DNA of 64,000 nt from Phaeodactylibacter sp. (GCA_024102975.1 JAGFJD010000060.1:33860-97859), one strand, 5' to 3'; counted from the first letter of the stretch, positions 20,301 to 28,036 are shown. The notes: generated by a model not told the origin, from the letters alone. Program-made: numbers and translations.

Positions 20301-23300
20301 CCAGAGCAGTCCCCTGAAAAACCGGGCTAATGGCAAAGGTGATGTCGACAGTCGCCGAGTCTCCAGGCAGGATCCCGGAAATGGGGCTATTGAGTTGGGC
20401 GATGCTGCCCAGGGCCGACCAGTCGGCGCTCGTCAGGATGAGCCCCTGGGGAATATAATCCTGGATATGGACATTGCGGGCGGTTTCGTCCCCTTCATTC
20501 TTCACTGTTATCCGGTAGGAAACGGTACTGCCCGGATAATAAGGAGGAGGAGTTTGCGCGGTATTTACCGTTTTGGACAGCGCCAGGTCGAACCGTTTCG
20601 GGACGGTGATCCAGATGGTTTCCGTATCGTCGTCGTCCTCATCGTGGCTGCCGTTGGCGGGGGTGGAGTCGGCGTCCGGCAACCCGTTGACATTGGTGGG
20701 GCCGCCTATTTCCGCGCAGTTCACCAGGCTGTCTCCGTTCACCAGATTAGGTGAAATATCGAAGAGGATGGGAACCGTTACCGACTGCCCCGGGGCCAGC
20801 GACGGGATCGGGCTGGCCAACCGGAGGATATTGCCCTGAACTGCCTGCCAGTTGTTGTCGTTCAGGATCAGGCCGGGCGGATAATAATCGTAGAGGGTGA
20901 TGTTGGCGGCAGCCAGGCTGCCCTGGTTGTATACGGTCAGGTTGAAAGCCACCTGCCCGCCCGGCTGGAAAGGGCCGGGGGTGAGGGTGGTGTTGAGCGT
21001 CTTGGCAAGGGCAAGGTCATAGGTTTGCCGGACCTGAACGACGGCTTCGTCCATGTCGTCTTCTCCCGGCCTGCCATTAGCCGGGCTGGAGTCTTCATCC
21101 GGCATCGAAGAGCTGTTGGTTGCGCTGTTGACCTCCGCCTTATTGGTGATCGAAAGGCCGGTAAAGTTATCCCTGATGACAAAAGTGATGTCGACGCCGG
21201 CGGTGGCGCCGGCAGCCAGGTTGGAGATGGGAGTGTTGAGGACGGCGGATCCGAAGACCTGCGACCAGTTGGGGTCTGCCAGTTCCAGCCCGGGCGGGAT
21301 GTAATCGATGATGGAAACCTGGCTGGCGTCGATGTTGCCCTCGTTGCTCACCCGGATGGTGAACGTCACCGTACTGCCCGGGAAGAACGGCCCCGGAGTG
21401 GCGGAGGTTTTTATTTTTTTGGTAAGCGCGAGGTCAAAAGCGGGCGCCTCCTGTTCCACCGGCACGATTGCCGCTCCTTCGTCGTCCTCGTATACGCCGA
21501 TCCCGTTGCCGGGGTTGGAATCGACATCGTCCAGCCAGTCGTCGTTAAAAACGGAGTAAACCTCCGCCTCATTGACCAGCTCTTCTCCGCGGAAGTCATC
21601 CTCTATCCTTAACCGTATCGTCACGGTCACGGATTGCCCCCCTTCCAGAGAGGATATAGGCGAGGCGATGACGGCCAGGTCGCCGTATGAAATCCAGCCC
21701 GGGTCGTCCAGTACCAGGCCTTCCGGCAGGTGATCGGCCACCTGTATGCTCCTGGCATTAACGTTTCCTTCGTTGACGACGGTGATGTTAAAGCTGATGT
21801 AATCTCCGGGGTTGAACGGTCCGGGTGTTTCGGCGTAATTGACCTCTTTCTTCAGCGCCAGGTCGAATACCGGCGTGGGTTGCTGGACGGCAATAGTAGC
21901 GTTGCCGTCGTCATCCTCCTGAGTGCTGCCGTTGCCGGGCGTGGAGTCCCGGTCGTCCAGTCCCTGGGTATTGGACGCCGACTGGATTTCGGCTGTATTG
22001 ACCAGGCTGGTTCCCCAGAAGTTGGGGTCGATTACGAAGGTGATCTGGCGGGTGACGGTATTGCCTGGTGCGATATTGGGGATCAGGTTGTTAAGCCGCG
22101 CCACGTTGCCGGTCACCGACCAACTGTTGTGGTTGAGCGTCAGCCCGTAGGGTATGTAATCCGAGATTTGCACGTTTTGGGCGGCGATGGTGCCCTCATT
22201 GGTTATCCGGATAGAAAAGGTCACGGAACTGCCCGGCGAAAAAGGCCCGGGGCTAACCACTTCCTTGACCAGGGAGAGGTCGAATACGGGAGTCACCGAC
22301 AGGGTGGCCGAAGCCTGGTCATCCTCGGAGGGCACCTGGTTTCCGGGAGTAGAATCCCCATCGCTTTCACCGAGGGCATTGCCGGCGGCGGCAATTTCTG
22401 CGGTGTTGGTGATCGAAGGCCCGGAGAAACCTGGAGCAACCTGGAAGGTGATTTCCCGGAAGGCCGAGCTTCCGGTGGGCAGCGAGGCAATTGGCGCAAC
22501 GAGGCGGGCAGTGCCGTTGGCCGCCGTCCATTGCGGATCATCAAGGATGAGGCCGGCGGGAATGTAGTTGTTCAGTTGGACCGCTGTGGCGTCGAGGGCC
22601 CCTTCATTGATGACTTCAATGATGAACGTGACGTTATCGCCGGGGTAAAAGGGCCCGTCGCCATCGAGGGTAAGGTCGAGCGCCAGGTCAAAAGCCGGCG
22701 CTCCGTCGACGACGATCAGCGCCGCGTCGTGGTCGTCCTCATCCGTAGCGGCATCTGTGCCGTTCACCGGGCCGGTCCCGTCTCCGTCAACGGCGTCGTC
22801 GGCCCCGGATCCGGGTGCCCCGCCGGCGTCGTTATCGGGGATGAGGTCGGGGAAAGAATCCTCGTCATCCGCGTCGATGGAATTGAACGCCTGATAAATC
22901 TCGGCCCGGTTGATGATGGTGTCTCCTGTAAAGGAAGGCTTTATCCGGAAACTGATGCTCAGGACATGATAGTCGCCGGGGGCCATCGCCGGCAGCGCGT
23001 TCCGGCTGACAGCTGCGCCGTTAACGACAGACCAGTTCGCCGTATCTTCCAGCACCAGGGCATCGGAGGGATAATAGTCTGCGATTCGCAGAGAATCAGC
23101 CGGAATGGCGCCCTGGTTGTATACGGTAATGACGAAGCTGACGATATCGCCCGGCGCGAAGGGCGGCGGGGTCAGGTCTTCGTGCACCACCTTGCGCAGG
23201 GCCATATCGAACCGGGCGGGCCGGAAACCGGCGTCGAGGGTGGTATTGACCTGCCCCGGCCCGCCGGTAGTGACTTTGATGTACGGCAGCCGCCCCGGGA

Positions 23301-25698
23301 TGCCGCCCGGCATATTGGAGCTTAGATTGTTGGGGTCGGGGTCGGAATCGTTCATGAACGGGTTGGCGCCGGCACCGACAAACCGGGTTGTAATCAAATA
23401 AGGTTCTCCATTGACCCAGGTATAATCGTTTGGCAGGCTGTCGTTCGCAGCGCCCAGGACGATAAAATAGGACGTATTAGGCTCGACCTGCCCATCGGCC
23501 AGCCAGTTTTCGCCGACCGTTCCGGAGCGGGTGAAGTGGTAACGGCCCAGCGGGCTGGACCGGGTAGTGGCGAGCAGGGTGCCTGCCTCGTCATACAGGG
23601 CGACCGGCAGGCCTGCCAGGGGAGGCTCGCAGGCGTCCTGTACGCCGTTGCCGTTTTCATCTTCCCAGATCAGGTCGCCCAGTTGGAGGGGTGCCGGCTC
23701 GCAGATGCAGAAGTTGATATCGCTCAGGCCGATCTGCTGGGCGGCCGGGTTGGAGGGCCCGTTCGGGCCAGGCGACAGGCGGACCACCACGGAGTCCACC
23801 TCCTGCGGGAAGGCGACCGTGAGGTTGCCGTCGGCGGAGGTGCCGCTGGCACCCCGGCCGTTGCCGGCATACAGGTTCGGGGAGGAAACGCCGACCACGC
23901 TTCCCAGCCCGCCCGAACCGGGCGTAATATCGGAAAGGCTTAGGAGCACCTCTTCCCCGCCGAGAAAACCCCGGACGGAAACCTGATCCTGATAGGAGAA
24001 GCCGGGCAGGCCGTCCCAGTCTGCCTGGTCGATATCCAGGATAGTGAAGGTAAGCAGGCTTACCGGCTGGCTGAAGGCGATCGTGCTTTCAACAAACTGA
24101 TCCGGAGCGGAAGCATCCATGGCAATGCCCCAGAAGCCGCGCTGCCCGCCCTCGGGCGAGAAGTCGTTATCGACCATGAAGGCCGAACCGGAAGCAATGC
24201 CGAAGGGGTCGCTCCCGGTGACGACCAGTTCTACTTCGTCCATGACATAAGGAGTAGGGCCATCGTCGTTATCGGGAAAGGCCATCCAGTCGAATATGCG
24301 GGTACAGCCGGGCGACAGGGGCGCCGGTTCCCGGCACCAGCTCATGTTGCCGATCCCGATACTCTGGGCGACGCTGCCCAGGTCTGCCGCTGCTACTGAA
24401 AACAAGGTGATGGCCACCTGGTCGACCGGTTCGTTGAACCGGATGGCAACATTGCCGGCGTTCGAATCGTCTCCCACCGGGGAAGCCCCCTCGAAGAGGA
24501 AAGGCTCAAGGACGCTGACGGCGCTGCCGGCCGTTATTTCCGGCAGGGACAAGGGGACGGGGGCCCCGCCGATGAATCCATGAACAGCCACCCGGTCGAT
24601 GGCGCTGCCGGAAATATCGATATCGAGCAGGGTAAAGGAGAGCCCGGCCACAGGGCGGCTGAAGGCAAAAACCGCACCGACGCCGCTTTCGCTTCCGGGA
24701 GTATTGTTATTGGCTTCCGTTTCGAGCAGGTAATACGCTTCTTCCCCTCCGAACCGGGAATGGTAGACTTTATGGGCATAGGGCGTCGCGCCGTCCATCG
24801 TTCTGGCCCAGGACACCTTATCGGTATTGACATCTACGGAAAAAGGCGGCCGGGAAAAAGGGTTGGCGCCTTCTGCGTAGGCGCTCCAATCCAGGACATT
24901 GGGAGGCCCGGAGCAATCGGCCGCGGCGGCATTTTCCCGGTTGAAACAATCCCCGGCAGACAGGTCCAGGAAGGCGGCGTTCACGGCGCAGTCTCCAGCT
25001 GTGGCGAACTGCACCGGAGAGCCATTATCGGGGCCGGACAGGGACGGGCTAATGCCGGGAACCTGCTGGGCGGAAAACTCCACGCGGTACTCTTCTCCTG
25101 CATTCAACCCGGAAACGCTCCAGTGCCCTTCGGCATTGGTAAAGGCCGTGCCCCGTAGTTGCCCTTCGCAATCGTATACTTCGACTTTGACGTTCGGTTG
25201 CCCGGGCTCGCTGTCGAAGGCGCCGTCGGGCGTGACTTCGGCCCAGGCCATGCCACCCAGAGAAGCCGGCGTCCCCGGGCAGGCGGGCGTACAGGCGATA
25301 GCGTCGGCAGTGCTGAAAACCTGGCAGGCGTTGCCATTGGTGAACTGGGCGGTTACCGGATAGCCCATGCCCGGGCTGGGCAGGCTAAAGCCGGAAAACG
25401 TATGGGCGCCGCCGGGCGCGGCGGGAGTGAACAGCTGGCTTTGCCCGCCGACGGACACCTGAATAGGAGATATTGTCCCTCCAGCCTGATATTCCACCGT
25501 CACGGCCACTGAAAATTCGTTGGCGCCATTGGCATAATTGCAACTTACATCGACGGAACTGATCCGGAGGACACACTGCGCGCCAGCGGAGGGGAGGATG
25601 CTGCCCAACAGGAAAAAAAAGGCCGTCGGATAAAGCCATCCCCTCATCAAAAATTTGGCTATGGTTTTCTCATTGAATGCCTGATAGCGGTCTTTCAT
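11365..25698 (-). CDS. giant surface protein with 17 DUF11 repeats, dockerin-like, cohesin-like and T9SS sorting domains
   Basis: A 4777-aa exported protein, the largest gene here. A typical signal peptide begins at Met18 (MRGWLYPTAFFFLLGSILPS, ATG 25647), so the true start may be 51 nt downstream. Order: SdrD-B-like segments (about 145-210 and 670-730, LQLGDLIWEDENGNGVQD); beta-domains; 17 DUF11-type repeats of about 143 aa (residues 830-3260), each opening FDLAL-K and containing PGxxVTFxIxVxNxG and ending in DSTPGNG..EDD acidic calcium-site-like motifs; a PKD-like segment (about 3290-3380); then about 1390 residues paralogous to the 1815-aa protein, with HYR-like phrases, a dockerin-like pair (ISTFDLLIIQQHLLG, AADANRTNSITTLD, about 4360-4470), a cohesin-like domain (about 4525-4660) and a T9SS type A sorting domain (LYQNRPNPFSEETVV to the end). 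Predicted to be a long stalk anchored on the cell surface; the binding target is unknown. Confidence 0.88.
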   Translation of the reverse strand: MKDRYQAFNEKTIAKFLMRGWLYPTAFFFLLGSILPSAGAQCVLRISSVDVSCNYANGANEFSVAVTVEYQAGGTISPIQVSVGGQSQLFTPAAPGGAHTFSGFSLPSPGMGYPVTAQFTNGNACQVFSTADAIACTPACPGTPASLGGMAWAEVTPDGAFDSEPGQPNVKVEVYDCEGQLRGTAFTNAEGHWSVSGLNAGEEYRVEFSAQQVPGISPSLSGPDNGSPVQFATAGDCAVNAAFLDLSAGDCFNRENAAAADCSGPPNVLDWSAYAEGANPFSRPPFSVDVNTDKVSWARTMDGATPYAHKVYHSRFGGEEAYYLLETEANNNTPGSESGVGAVFAFSRPVAGLSFTLLDIDISGSAIDRVAVHGFIGGAPVPLSLPEITAGSAVSVLEPFLFEGASPVGDDSNAGNVAIRFNEPVDQVAITLFSVAAADLGSVAQSIGIGNMSWCREPAPLSPGCTRIFDWMAFPDNDDGPTPYVMDEVELVVTGSDPFGIASGSAFMVDNDFSPEGGQRGFWGIAMDASAPDQFVESTIAFSQPVSLLTFTILDIDQADWDGLPGFSYQDQVSVRGFLGGEEVLLSLSDITPGSGGLGSVVGVSSPNLYAGNGRGASGTSADGNLTVAFPQEVDSVVVRLSPGPNGPSNPAAQQIGLSDINFCICEPAPLQLGDLIWEDENGNGVQDACEPPLAGLPVALYDEAGTLLATTRSSPLGRYHFTRSGTVGENWLADGQVEPNTSYFIVLGAANDSLPNDYTWVNGEPYLITTRFVGAGANPFMNDSDPDPNNLSSNMPGGIPGRLPYIKVTTGGPGQVNTTLDAGFRPARFDMALRKVVHEDLTPPPFAPGDIVSFVITVYNQGAIPADSLRIADYYPSDALVLEDTANWSVVNGAAVSRNALPAMAPGDYHVLSISFRIKPSFTGDTIINRAEIYQAFNSIDADDEDSFPDLIPDNDAGGAPGSGADDAVDGDGTGPVNGTDAATDEDDHDAALIVVDGAPAFDLALDLTLDGDGPFYPGDNVTFIIEVINEGALDATAVQLNNYIPAGLILDDPQWTAANGTARLVAPIASLPTGSSAFREITFQVAPGFSGPSITNTAEIAAAGNALGESDGDSTPGNQVPSEDDQASATLSVTPVFDLSLVKEVVSPGPFSPGSSVTFSIRITNEGTIAAQNVQISDYIPYGLTLNHNSWSVTGNVARLNNLIPNIAPGNTVTRQITFVIDPNFWGTSLVNTAEIQSASNTQGLDDRDSTPGNGSTQEDDDGNATIAVQQPTPVFDLALKKEVNYAETPGPFNPGDYISFNITVVNEGNVNARSIQVADHLPEGLVLDDPGWISYGDLAVIASPISSLEGGQSVTVTIRLRIEDDFRGEELVNEAEVYSVFNDDWLDDVDSNPGNGIGVYEDDEGAAIVPVEQEAPAFDLALTKKIKTSATPGPFFPGSTVTFTIRVSNEGNIDASQVSIIDYIPPGLELADPNWSQVFGSAVLNTPISNLAAGATAGVDITFVIRDNFTGLSITNKAEVNSATNSSSMPDEDSSPANGRPGEDDMDEAVVQVRQTYDLALAKTLNTTLTPGPFQPGGQVAFNLTVYNQGSLAAANITLYDYYPPGLILNDNNWQAVQGNILRLASPIPSLAPGQSVTVPILFDISPNLVNGDSLVNCAEIGGPTNVNGLPDADSTPANGSHDEDDDDTETIWITVPKRFDLALSKTVNTAQTPPPYYPGSTVSYRITVKNEGDETARNVHIQDYIPQGLILTSADWSALGSIAQLNSPISGILPGDSATVDITFAISPVFQGTALANYAEIAPATTASNPADADSTPGNGSAGPGEDDYDGAAITVSRQDFDLSLRKRVKSSVTPGPFVPGSTVTFEIEISNEGDLLAQNIQLREYFPAGLILADPFWNAVGNVAELAFPIGSLAPGATTVVDVTFTVAPGFSGASLANYAEVGSAFNILGYDDMDSTPGNGSLGPDEDDYDGATITVLQQEFDLALSKALQSSATPGPFFPGSLVTYRITVANEGDLEAQNVQLRDYIPLGLALADNNWTLNGSMAVRNIGNLAPGSTASFYISFTVSSAFTGSVLVNRAEVGAASNTMGIPDKDSTPGNGAAGPNEDDYDDATINIIQDEFDLALTKELNASLTPGPFVPGNAVTFRLTVTNQGDLVAQNIQLRDYVPIGLILADNNWTLNGSTAVRNIGNLQPGASATVNISFTISPTFSGQLIANFAEVGAASNIYGLPDTDSTPGNGPAGPNEDDYGSATIDIIQAEFDLALTKELNTTLTPGPFVPGSAVTYRLTLSNEGEVAAQNVQLWDYIPLGLILADNNWSSNGNIASRTVDNLAPGASITFNITFTIASNFSGTAIANYAEIGAAANIYGLDDRDSTPGNSSSGTGEDDFDGATINVVQQPFDLALTKELKASATPGPFYPGSTVTFRITVTNEGGIAAQNVQVRDYIPLGLILADNNWTLNGSMAVRNIGVLQPGAVATVDISFTISPNFTGLFITNYAEIGAASNTIGLGDTDSTPGNGSAGFNEDDFDSAGITVNPPQQFDLTLSKSVSSSTPGPYLPGSPVTFRLTVTNQGNVAAQNIQLWDYLPPGLTLSDNTWTLNGGLASYNTPIASLAAGASQTVEIDFVVAAGAGGTQIVNYAEIGAASNSAGLNDTDSTPGNGASGGNEDDYDSASINITAPQVFDLALSKSVSSSTPGPYSEGSPVTFVLAITNQGNVTAQSIQLWDYLPAGLTLSDNTWTANGGVASYSTPIASLAPGAVQTVEIDFVVAPGFAGTQAVNYAEIGAAFNGGGLNDTDSTPGNGASGANEDDYDSASISIVVPQVFDLALSKSVSSSTPGPYVAGSPVTFRLRVTNQGNVAAQNIQLLDYLPAGLMLSDNTWTASGGIASLNTPIASLAPGATQDVEIDFTVASGFAGTQIMNYAEIGAAANAQGLNDVDSTPGNGASAPGEDDYDDSSINVTAPQVFDLALSKAVSPSTPGPYSEGSAVTFILTVTNEGNVAAQNIQVWDYLPAGLTLSDNTWTASGGTASLNTPIASLAPGATQTVEIDFVVAPGFAGTVVSNFAEIFSATNGAGLSDADSTPGNGAAGSNEDDFDSANITISAAPVFDLALRKRLKTSATPGPFSPGSAVTFRITVMNQGNMDAYNIEVVDYIPAGLSLSDPNWVQTGAIARRTIPGPVPPNGGTAALDISFVIAQDFTGNTIVNFAEIRSADDDTNPGNTAPVDVDSQYDENPANDAGGLAGSPSDDALNGDGTGQPGSSSAVTDEDDQDPALITVGNCPGAGLDGAIDVCLTCTSTNVTVDLPAALGGIPSPGGTWTDLDGAGVSLANPASVSLGSLASGDYRFRYTVGGQNGCPVVSAIVTVSLASNLDYGCNAMVNVPLGDRCEVLVVPDMILEGGSDGCADGLIVNLLDPNGVSLGNVITVAQAGQTLIAEVLDPFCGLVCWGYVNVQDFTPPAISCPVQDVDLICSDLDSILNNPASLAITGTPVIYDTCVQNTVTFQDQMVMTPDCVDRQINRTFTVTDPLGNSAQCTQVITIRNPDFADLLPLPALVEIPCDSSFAVDQNGNPHPSVTGYPLVQTYFGAIPLNQAFCSLGASYTDSAPIVVCDGTTRFIRRWDILDWCVNSGNNILQLTQSIKVGDVDGPIVSCPEIDITGDGYPDPLQFSTVPYECTGAFVAPLPNVTDNCSGWEVRTEIVTDEVVPVTNQYGIIIGYDTVATILATILPGAPRFVSGIPVGCHRFRYKVTDDCNNFTLLECNFCVVDDVEPTAVCNDSLNISIGGQGVGRVYATDVNEGSTDNCGIDSLLVRRRFDVDPVTCDSVVPYYSDWAPYVDFFCCDVNQTVTVELLVIDVHGNENTCWLTALVEDKVRPVCYAPNDITVSCSSLPANFDPYDTSQLQALFGAATATDGCGGAIAVEQPPAVNLDQCGAGTVIRTFQGVDLAGNLSLSACTQVITIGAEFNYQIKFPKDVTTNCTAPTPDTLIYDSFGCDLLSVSVTDEVFTPLLGGTGPECYKIFRKYRVLNWCEYDGVSDAVVIGRNEDCDGVTGDEDVWVVRQPGGAFVDRDNNPQNTIPAFGAKGLACDGTTNPTGYWRTVSSVGLWEYTQIIKVMDTIPPQVSFTVPGAFCSYDAANCTGQVTYPFSVSEDCSANGLDVEVFLDAGADGVIDQDLTNTGTLSGSYPNFTIQGVFPVGNHAFIVQASDGCGNNMASATLPFEVVDCAPPAFTCLNGLSFNLMPLPPNTDFDGDGDFDIAGAAIWASDFVLDAADCSDDTIAYSINLVGQAPDINRRALYFTCEDTGTIAIQVYVWDSADNPYAIQPDSTVGGFNFGYCDTYVIVQDNNNACNAGLMMAGLIAREDDMGVEGVEVSLSGPMNLMMLTDVDGSYQFDDLETGYDYTIRPYLNTGHRNGISTFDLLIIQQHLLGVQPLNSPYKRIAADANRTNSITTLDMIQIQQLILGEILEFPNNTSWRFVDKNFVFPVPLNPWFTPFPEVININDLAYPQMANDFVAIKIGDVNNSAVTTNLQRVQGRRLAGTFYLEAPALSLAIGETVAVPVSGRNLEAIRGCQFTLDFDQSALELIDIEYGLADKNSIGLHGVPEGYLTGSWYRRDELEYPEGEPLFTLRLRAKADGPLSRFLSVSSRYTLAEAYTPGNELLDVSLAFGGGGPLPEPAFRLYQNRPNPFSEETVVGFELPESGAAQLKVYDVNGKVVYEQERVFEKGYNQLILKGADLSPGGIGGGVLYYRLQMGDRVVARKMIMLE
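16000..23215 (-). repeat. array of 17 DUF11-encoding repeats, period about 430 bp
   Basis: Repeats opening with FDLAL or a variant occur 17 times at a spacing of about 430 nt. Units 13-16 (about 16.7-18.1 kb) are nearly identical in protein and very similar in DNA. Units 9-12 (about 18.4-19.8 kb) form a second close group, while the outer units have diverged. This is the pattern expected from local tandem duplication and gene conversion, and the copy number could vary between strains or be mis-assembled. Confidence 0.85.
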
Positions 25699-26366
25699 GC
25701 GAATTAAAATTTGTTAGCTTAACAAAACGACGCCCTCACCGCTTATGTCGTGGTGGTAACATACGGGTGTCTTTTTTGTGATTTGTTACAGCGACAACTA
25801 TGCCTGCCTATTGTTTGACGAAGAAAAATGCCTCTGTGTACATAAAATTGCTGAGGTTATTTCTTCTCCATACAAAGGCCGACAGGTACAATACTCTATG
25901 GGGTAGTATCGAAGGGCTTGTAAAGGCTTGGGCCTGTGTGAGTAACAGTTGATGTTCAATTTTATGGTGTCAGCAGGATACTGACAACTATCCGAAACCA
26001 GCTATGATGAAAATTGTTTGGGCCCGGCTTGAACCGGCCATGCAAAAATAGGCAATAATTCTAATCTCTTCCAGTTTTGCCTCCCTTTTTTGGAAGGGGG
26101 GAACAATAATCGGAATGCGCCGTACAAATAATACGGCAGAACGGAAGGCAACCTTCAGATTGTATTTTCCGGTTTTGTCTGCCCGGCGGCATTTCGGAAA
26201 GCAGATGCGCCAAATGGAAAACCGGGCGGGCTTGAATAATCAAGGGAACCGCCCGGCGAAGGTGAATTGTTCACCAAAAACCATCTTGTGTACCTTCTGG
26301 TGTTGTCCATAATACTTTGTTTTTGGGAAATCCCGGACAGGATTTACGGCTGCGGGATTAGGCACA
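25699..26366. other. long intergenic region upstream of the 4777-aa gene
   Basis: I find no credible gene in this AT-richer stretch. A TATTTTTG box on the minus strand (26043-26050) matches the -7 consensus and could start a leader of about 340 nt on the giant gene. A small inverted repeat (GCCGTA, 7 nt, TACGGC) lies near 26118-26136. Confidence 0.35.
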
Positions 26367-26396
26367 ACAGACAGGATATACAGGACTTACAGGAGA
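26367..26396. repeat. degenerate ACAGGAT-type intergenic repeat
   Basis: Three spaced copies of ACAGGA (GACAGGATAT, ACAGGACTT, ACAGGAG) resemble the repeat at 45277-45422. It appears to be a decayed copy of the same interspersed element. Confidence 0.4.
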
Positions 26397-26571
26397 TGCT
26401 GCCCCCTGCCGCCGGAGCTGGACGTGTAAACCCGGTTTATCCTTTTGTTCGTGCCCAGGTAGCGTTTCCTGGCCCACAGGCCTCATGACGATAAGTCCGG
26501 CAGATATTAATGAGACGTAACGAATATAAATATAGAAAAAATATTCTAATTCCGCATCGCCGGGAAAAAAG

Positions 26572-26603
26572 TTTGACAAGATGACATTTTGCAGCAACCT
26601 TTG
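26572..26603 (+). promoter_or_regulatory. candidate promoter of the first DUF2141 gene
   Basis: TTTG (26572-26575) is followed after 20 nt by AACCTTTG (26596-26603), one base from the -7 consensus TAnnTTTG. The spacing is ideal and the start codon lies 62 nt downstream. Confidence 0.45.
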
Positions 26604-26665
26604 CCGCTGTTAAAAGTCTTTGTAAAGATGACTGAACGATGTAGTACTGAAAAAATTCTTCAAAC

Positions 26666-27130
26666 ATGATCTCGACCCTCATCCAATTATTGCTGGCGCT
26701 GCCGGCGTTACTGGCGCCGGCCGGCGGGCATCCGGCCCCCGGCACCGGCCTTGAAGACGGCCAACTGGTCATTGAAGTAGGCAATGTGAAGGAAGCCAAA
26801 GGCACCATCTGGGTAGGTATTTATGACTCGCAGGAAAATTACCTGGTCAAGGAAAAAGCCATCGTTCAGGGTTTCAAAGTAGAAAGGGTTGGAGACGCCC
26901 GCTTTTCTATCCCGGGCCTGCCTTTTGGCACCTATGCCGTCGCTCTTTTCCACGACATCAACGACAACGGCGAACTGGACCGCAATTTTCTCGGCATCCC
27001 GACCGAGCCTTTCGCCTTTTCCCGGCCGCCCCGGTCGAAGTGGCGCCTGCCCAGCTTCAGCGAGGTGTCTTTCCAGTTTCAGGCCAGCAGCCAGCGCCTG
27101 CGCATCAGCCTGCGGGAGTGGTATGACTGA
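26666..27130 (+). CDS. DUF2141 family secreted protein
   Basis: A 154-aa protein with an N-terminal signal peptide (MISTLIQLLLALPALLAPAG) and one DUF2141 domain. The domain is recognised from GTIWVGIYDSQENYL, FGTYAVALFHDINDNGELD (with an acidic DINDNGELD loop that looks like a calcium site) and GIPTEPFAFS. The family is common in Bacteroidota; its biochemical role is not known to me. A paralogue lies at 34305-34751. It is followed by a tandem repeat and then by the LytTR regulator gene on the same strand. Confidence 0.85.
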   Translation: MISTLIQLLLALPALLAPAGGHPAPGTGLEDGQLVIEVGNVKEAKGTIWVGIYDSQENYLVKEKAIVQGFKVERVGDARFSIPGLPFGTYAVALFHDINDNGELDRNFLGIPTEPFAFSRPPRSKWRLPSFSEVSFQFQASSQRLRISLREWYD

Positions 27131-27200
27131 GGGGTGCATGGGTGCATGGGTGCATGGGTGCAAGGGTGCATGGATTCATGGGGGCATGGGGGCATGGGGC
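27131..27200. repeat. GGGTGCAT tandem repeat
   Basis: About nine imperfect 8-nt units (GGGTGCAT drifting into GGGGGCAT) begin directly at the stop codon of the DUF2141 gene. It is a short microsatellite of the kind that changes length by slippage. It lies just upstream of the LytTR gene promoter box. Confidence 0.75.
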
Positions 27201-27241
27201 CAGTGGAACAGTGAAACCATGAAACAATCCCCAATTCCTCC

Positions 27242-27249
27242 TACCTTTG
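27242..27249 (+). promoter_or_regulatory. -7 box of the LytTR regulator gene
   Basis: TACCTTTG matches the Bacteroidota -7 consensus and lies 21 nt before the start codon. The -33 position, next to the GGGTGCAT repeat, has no clear TTG. Confidence 0.5.
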
Positions 27250-27270
27250 CCGAAAGCAAAGCCCGCGTTT

Positions 27271-28029
27271 ATGAAAGTGCTCATCGTTGAAGATGAAAAG
27301 CCGGCGGCCAAACGGTTGCAGCAACTCCTCCAAAAACAGAGGCCGCAGGCAGATATCCTCGGCCAGATCGACAGCGTGGAGAGCGCTGTCCGCTGGCTCG
27401 GGGAAAACCCCAGCCCCGACCTGTTGTTTCTCGACATTCAGCTGGCCGACGGCCTGAGTTTCGATATTTTCCGGGAAGTAGAGGTCCAGGCACCCGTTAT
27501 TTTTACCACCGCCTATGACCAGTATACCCTAAGGGCTTTCAAGCTCAACAGCATCGACTATCTGCTGAAACCCATCGATCCGGAAGAACTGGAGCGGGCC
27601 CTGTCCAAATTTGACCGCTTCTTCGGCAAGGCTCCCCTACTGAACGCCCGGGCGCTGGAAAGCCTGATCCAATCCTTTCAGGCGCCGGAGTATAAAGAAC
27701 GGTTCATTGTCAAGATCGGCCAGCAACTCACCTACATACAAGCCGACGACGTCCATTATTTTTACTCGGAAGATGGCCTGCTCTTTGCCCGGATGAGGGA
27801 TAAAAAACGGCACGCCCTGGATTATACCCTCGACCAGCTGGAAGGGCTGCTCAACCCCAGGATGTTCTTTCGGCTCAACCGAAAGGCCATCGCCCATATC
27901 AATGCCGTTCACAAGGTAGCTCCCTATTTCAACAGCCGCCTGGTGGTGGAATTAAAGCCCCGTCCGGATTTCGAGGTGATCGTCAGCCGCGACCGGGTCG
28001 GCGACTTTAAGAACTGGCTGGATAAGTAG
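27271..28029 (+). CDS. LytTR-family response regulator
   Basis: A 252-aa two-component response regulator. I start it at ATG 27271 because MKVLIVEDE is the canonical receiver N-terminus; a frame extends 24 nt upstream but adds nothing. The receiver domain (1-120) has the acidic pair Glu7/Asp8, phospho-acceptor Asp55 (LLFLDIQLADG), Thr79/Thr80 and Lys100 (DYLLKPID). The C-terminal LytTR DNA-binding domain (about 145-252) has FIVKIGQQLTYIQADDVHYF and MFFRLNRKAIAHINAV. Cognate kinases are usually LytS-type; one lies 7 kb away (34756-35808), separated by the BlaI/BlaR1 operon, and is a plausible partner by inference. Confidence 0.94.
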   Translation: MKVLIVEDEKPAAKRLQQLLQKQRPQADILGQIDSVESAVRWLGENPSPDLLFLDIQLADGLSFDIFREVEVQAPVIFTTAYDQYTLRAFKLNSIDYLLKPIDPEELERALSKFDRFFGKAPLLNARALESLIQSFQAPEYKERFIVKIGQQLTYIQADDVHYFYSEDGLLFARMRDKKRHALDYTLDQLEGLLNPRMFFRLNRKAIAHINAVHKVAPYFNSRLVVELKPRPDFEVIVSRDRVGDFKNWLDK

Positions 28030-28036
28030 CCTTATA

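Noticed and set aside
21730..23325. 531-aa plus-strand frame over the DUF11 array
   Set aside because: Shadow of the repeats on the other strand; no recognisable domain.
27131..27200. GGGTGCAT repeat as a CRISPR or origin iteron set
   Set aside because: Units are 8 nt, head-to-tail without spacers, and there is no replication gene nearby.
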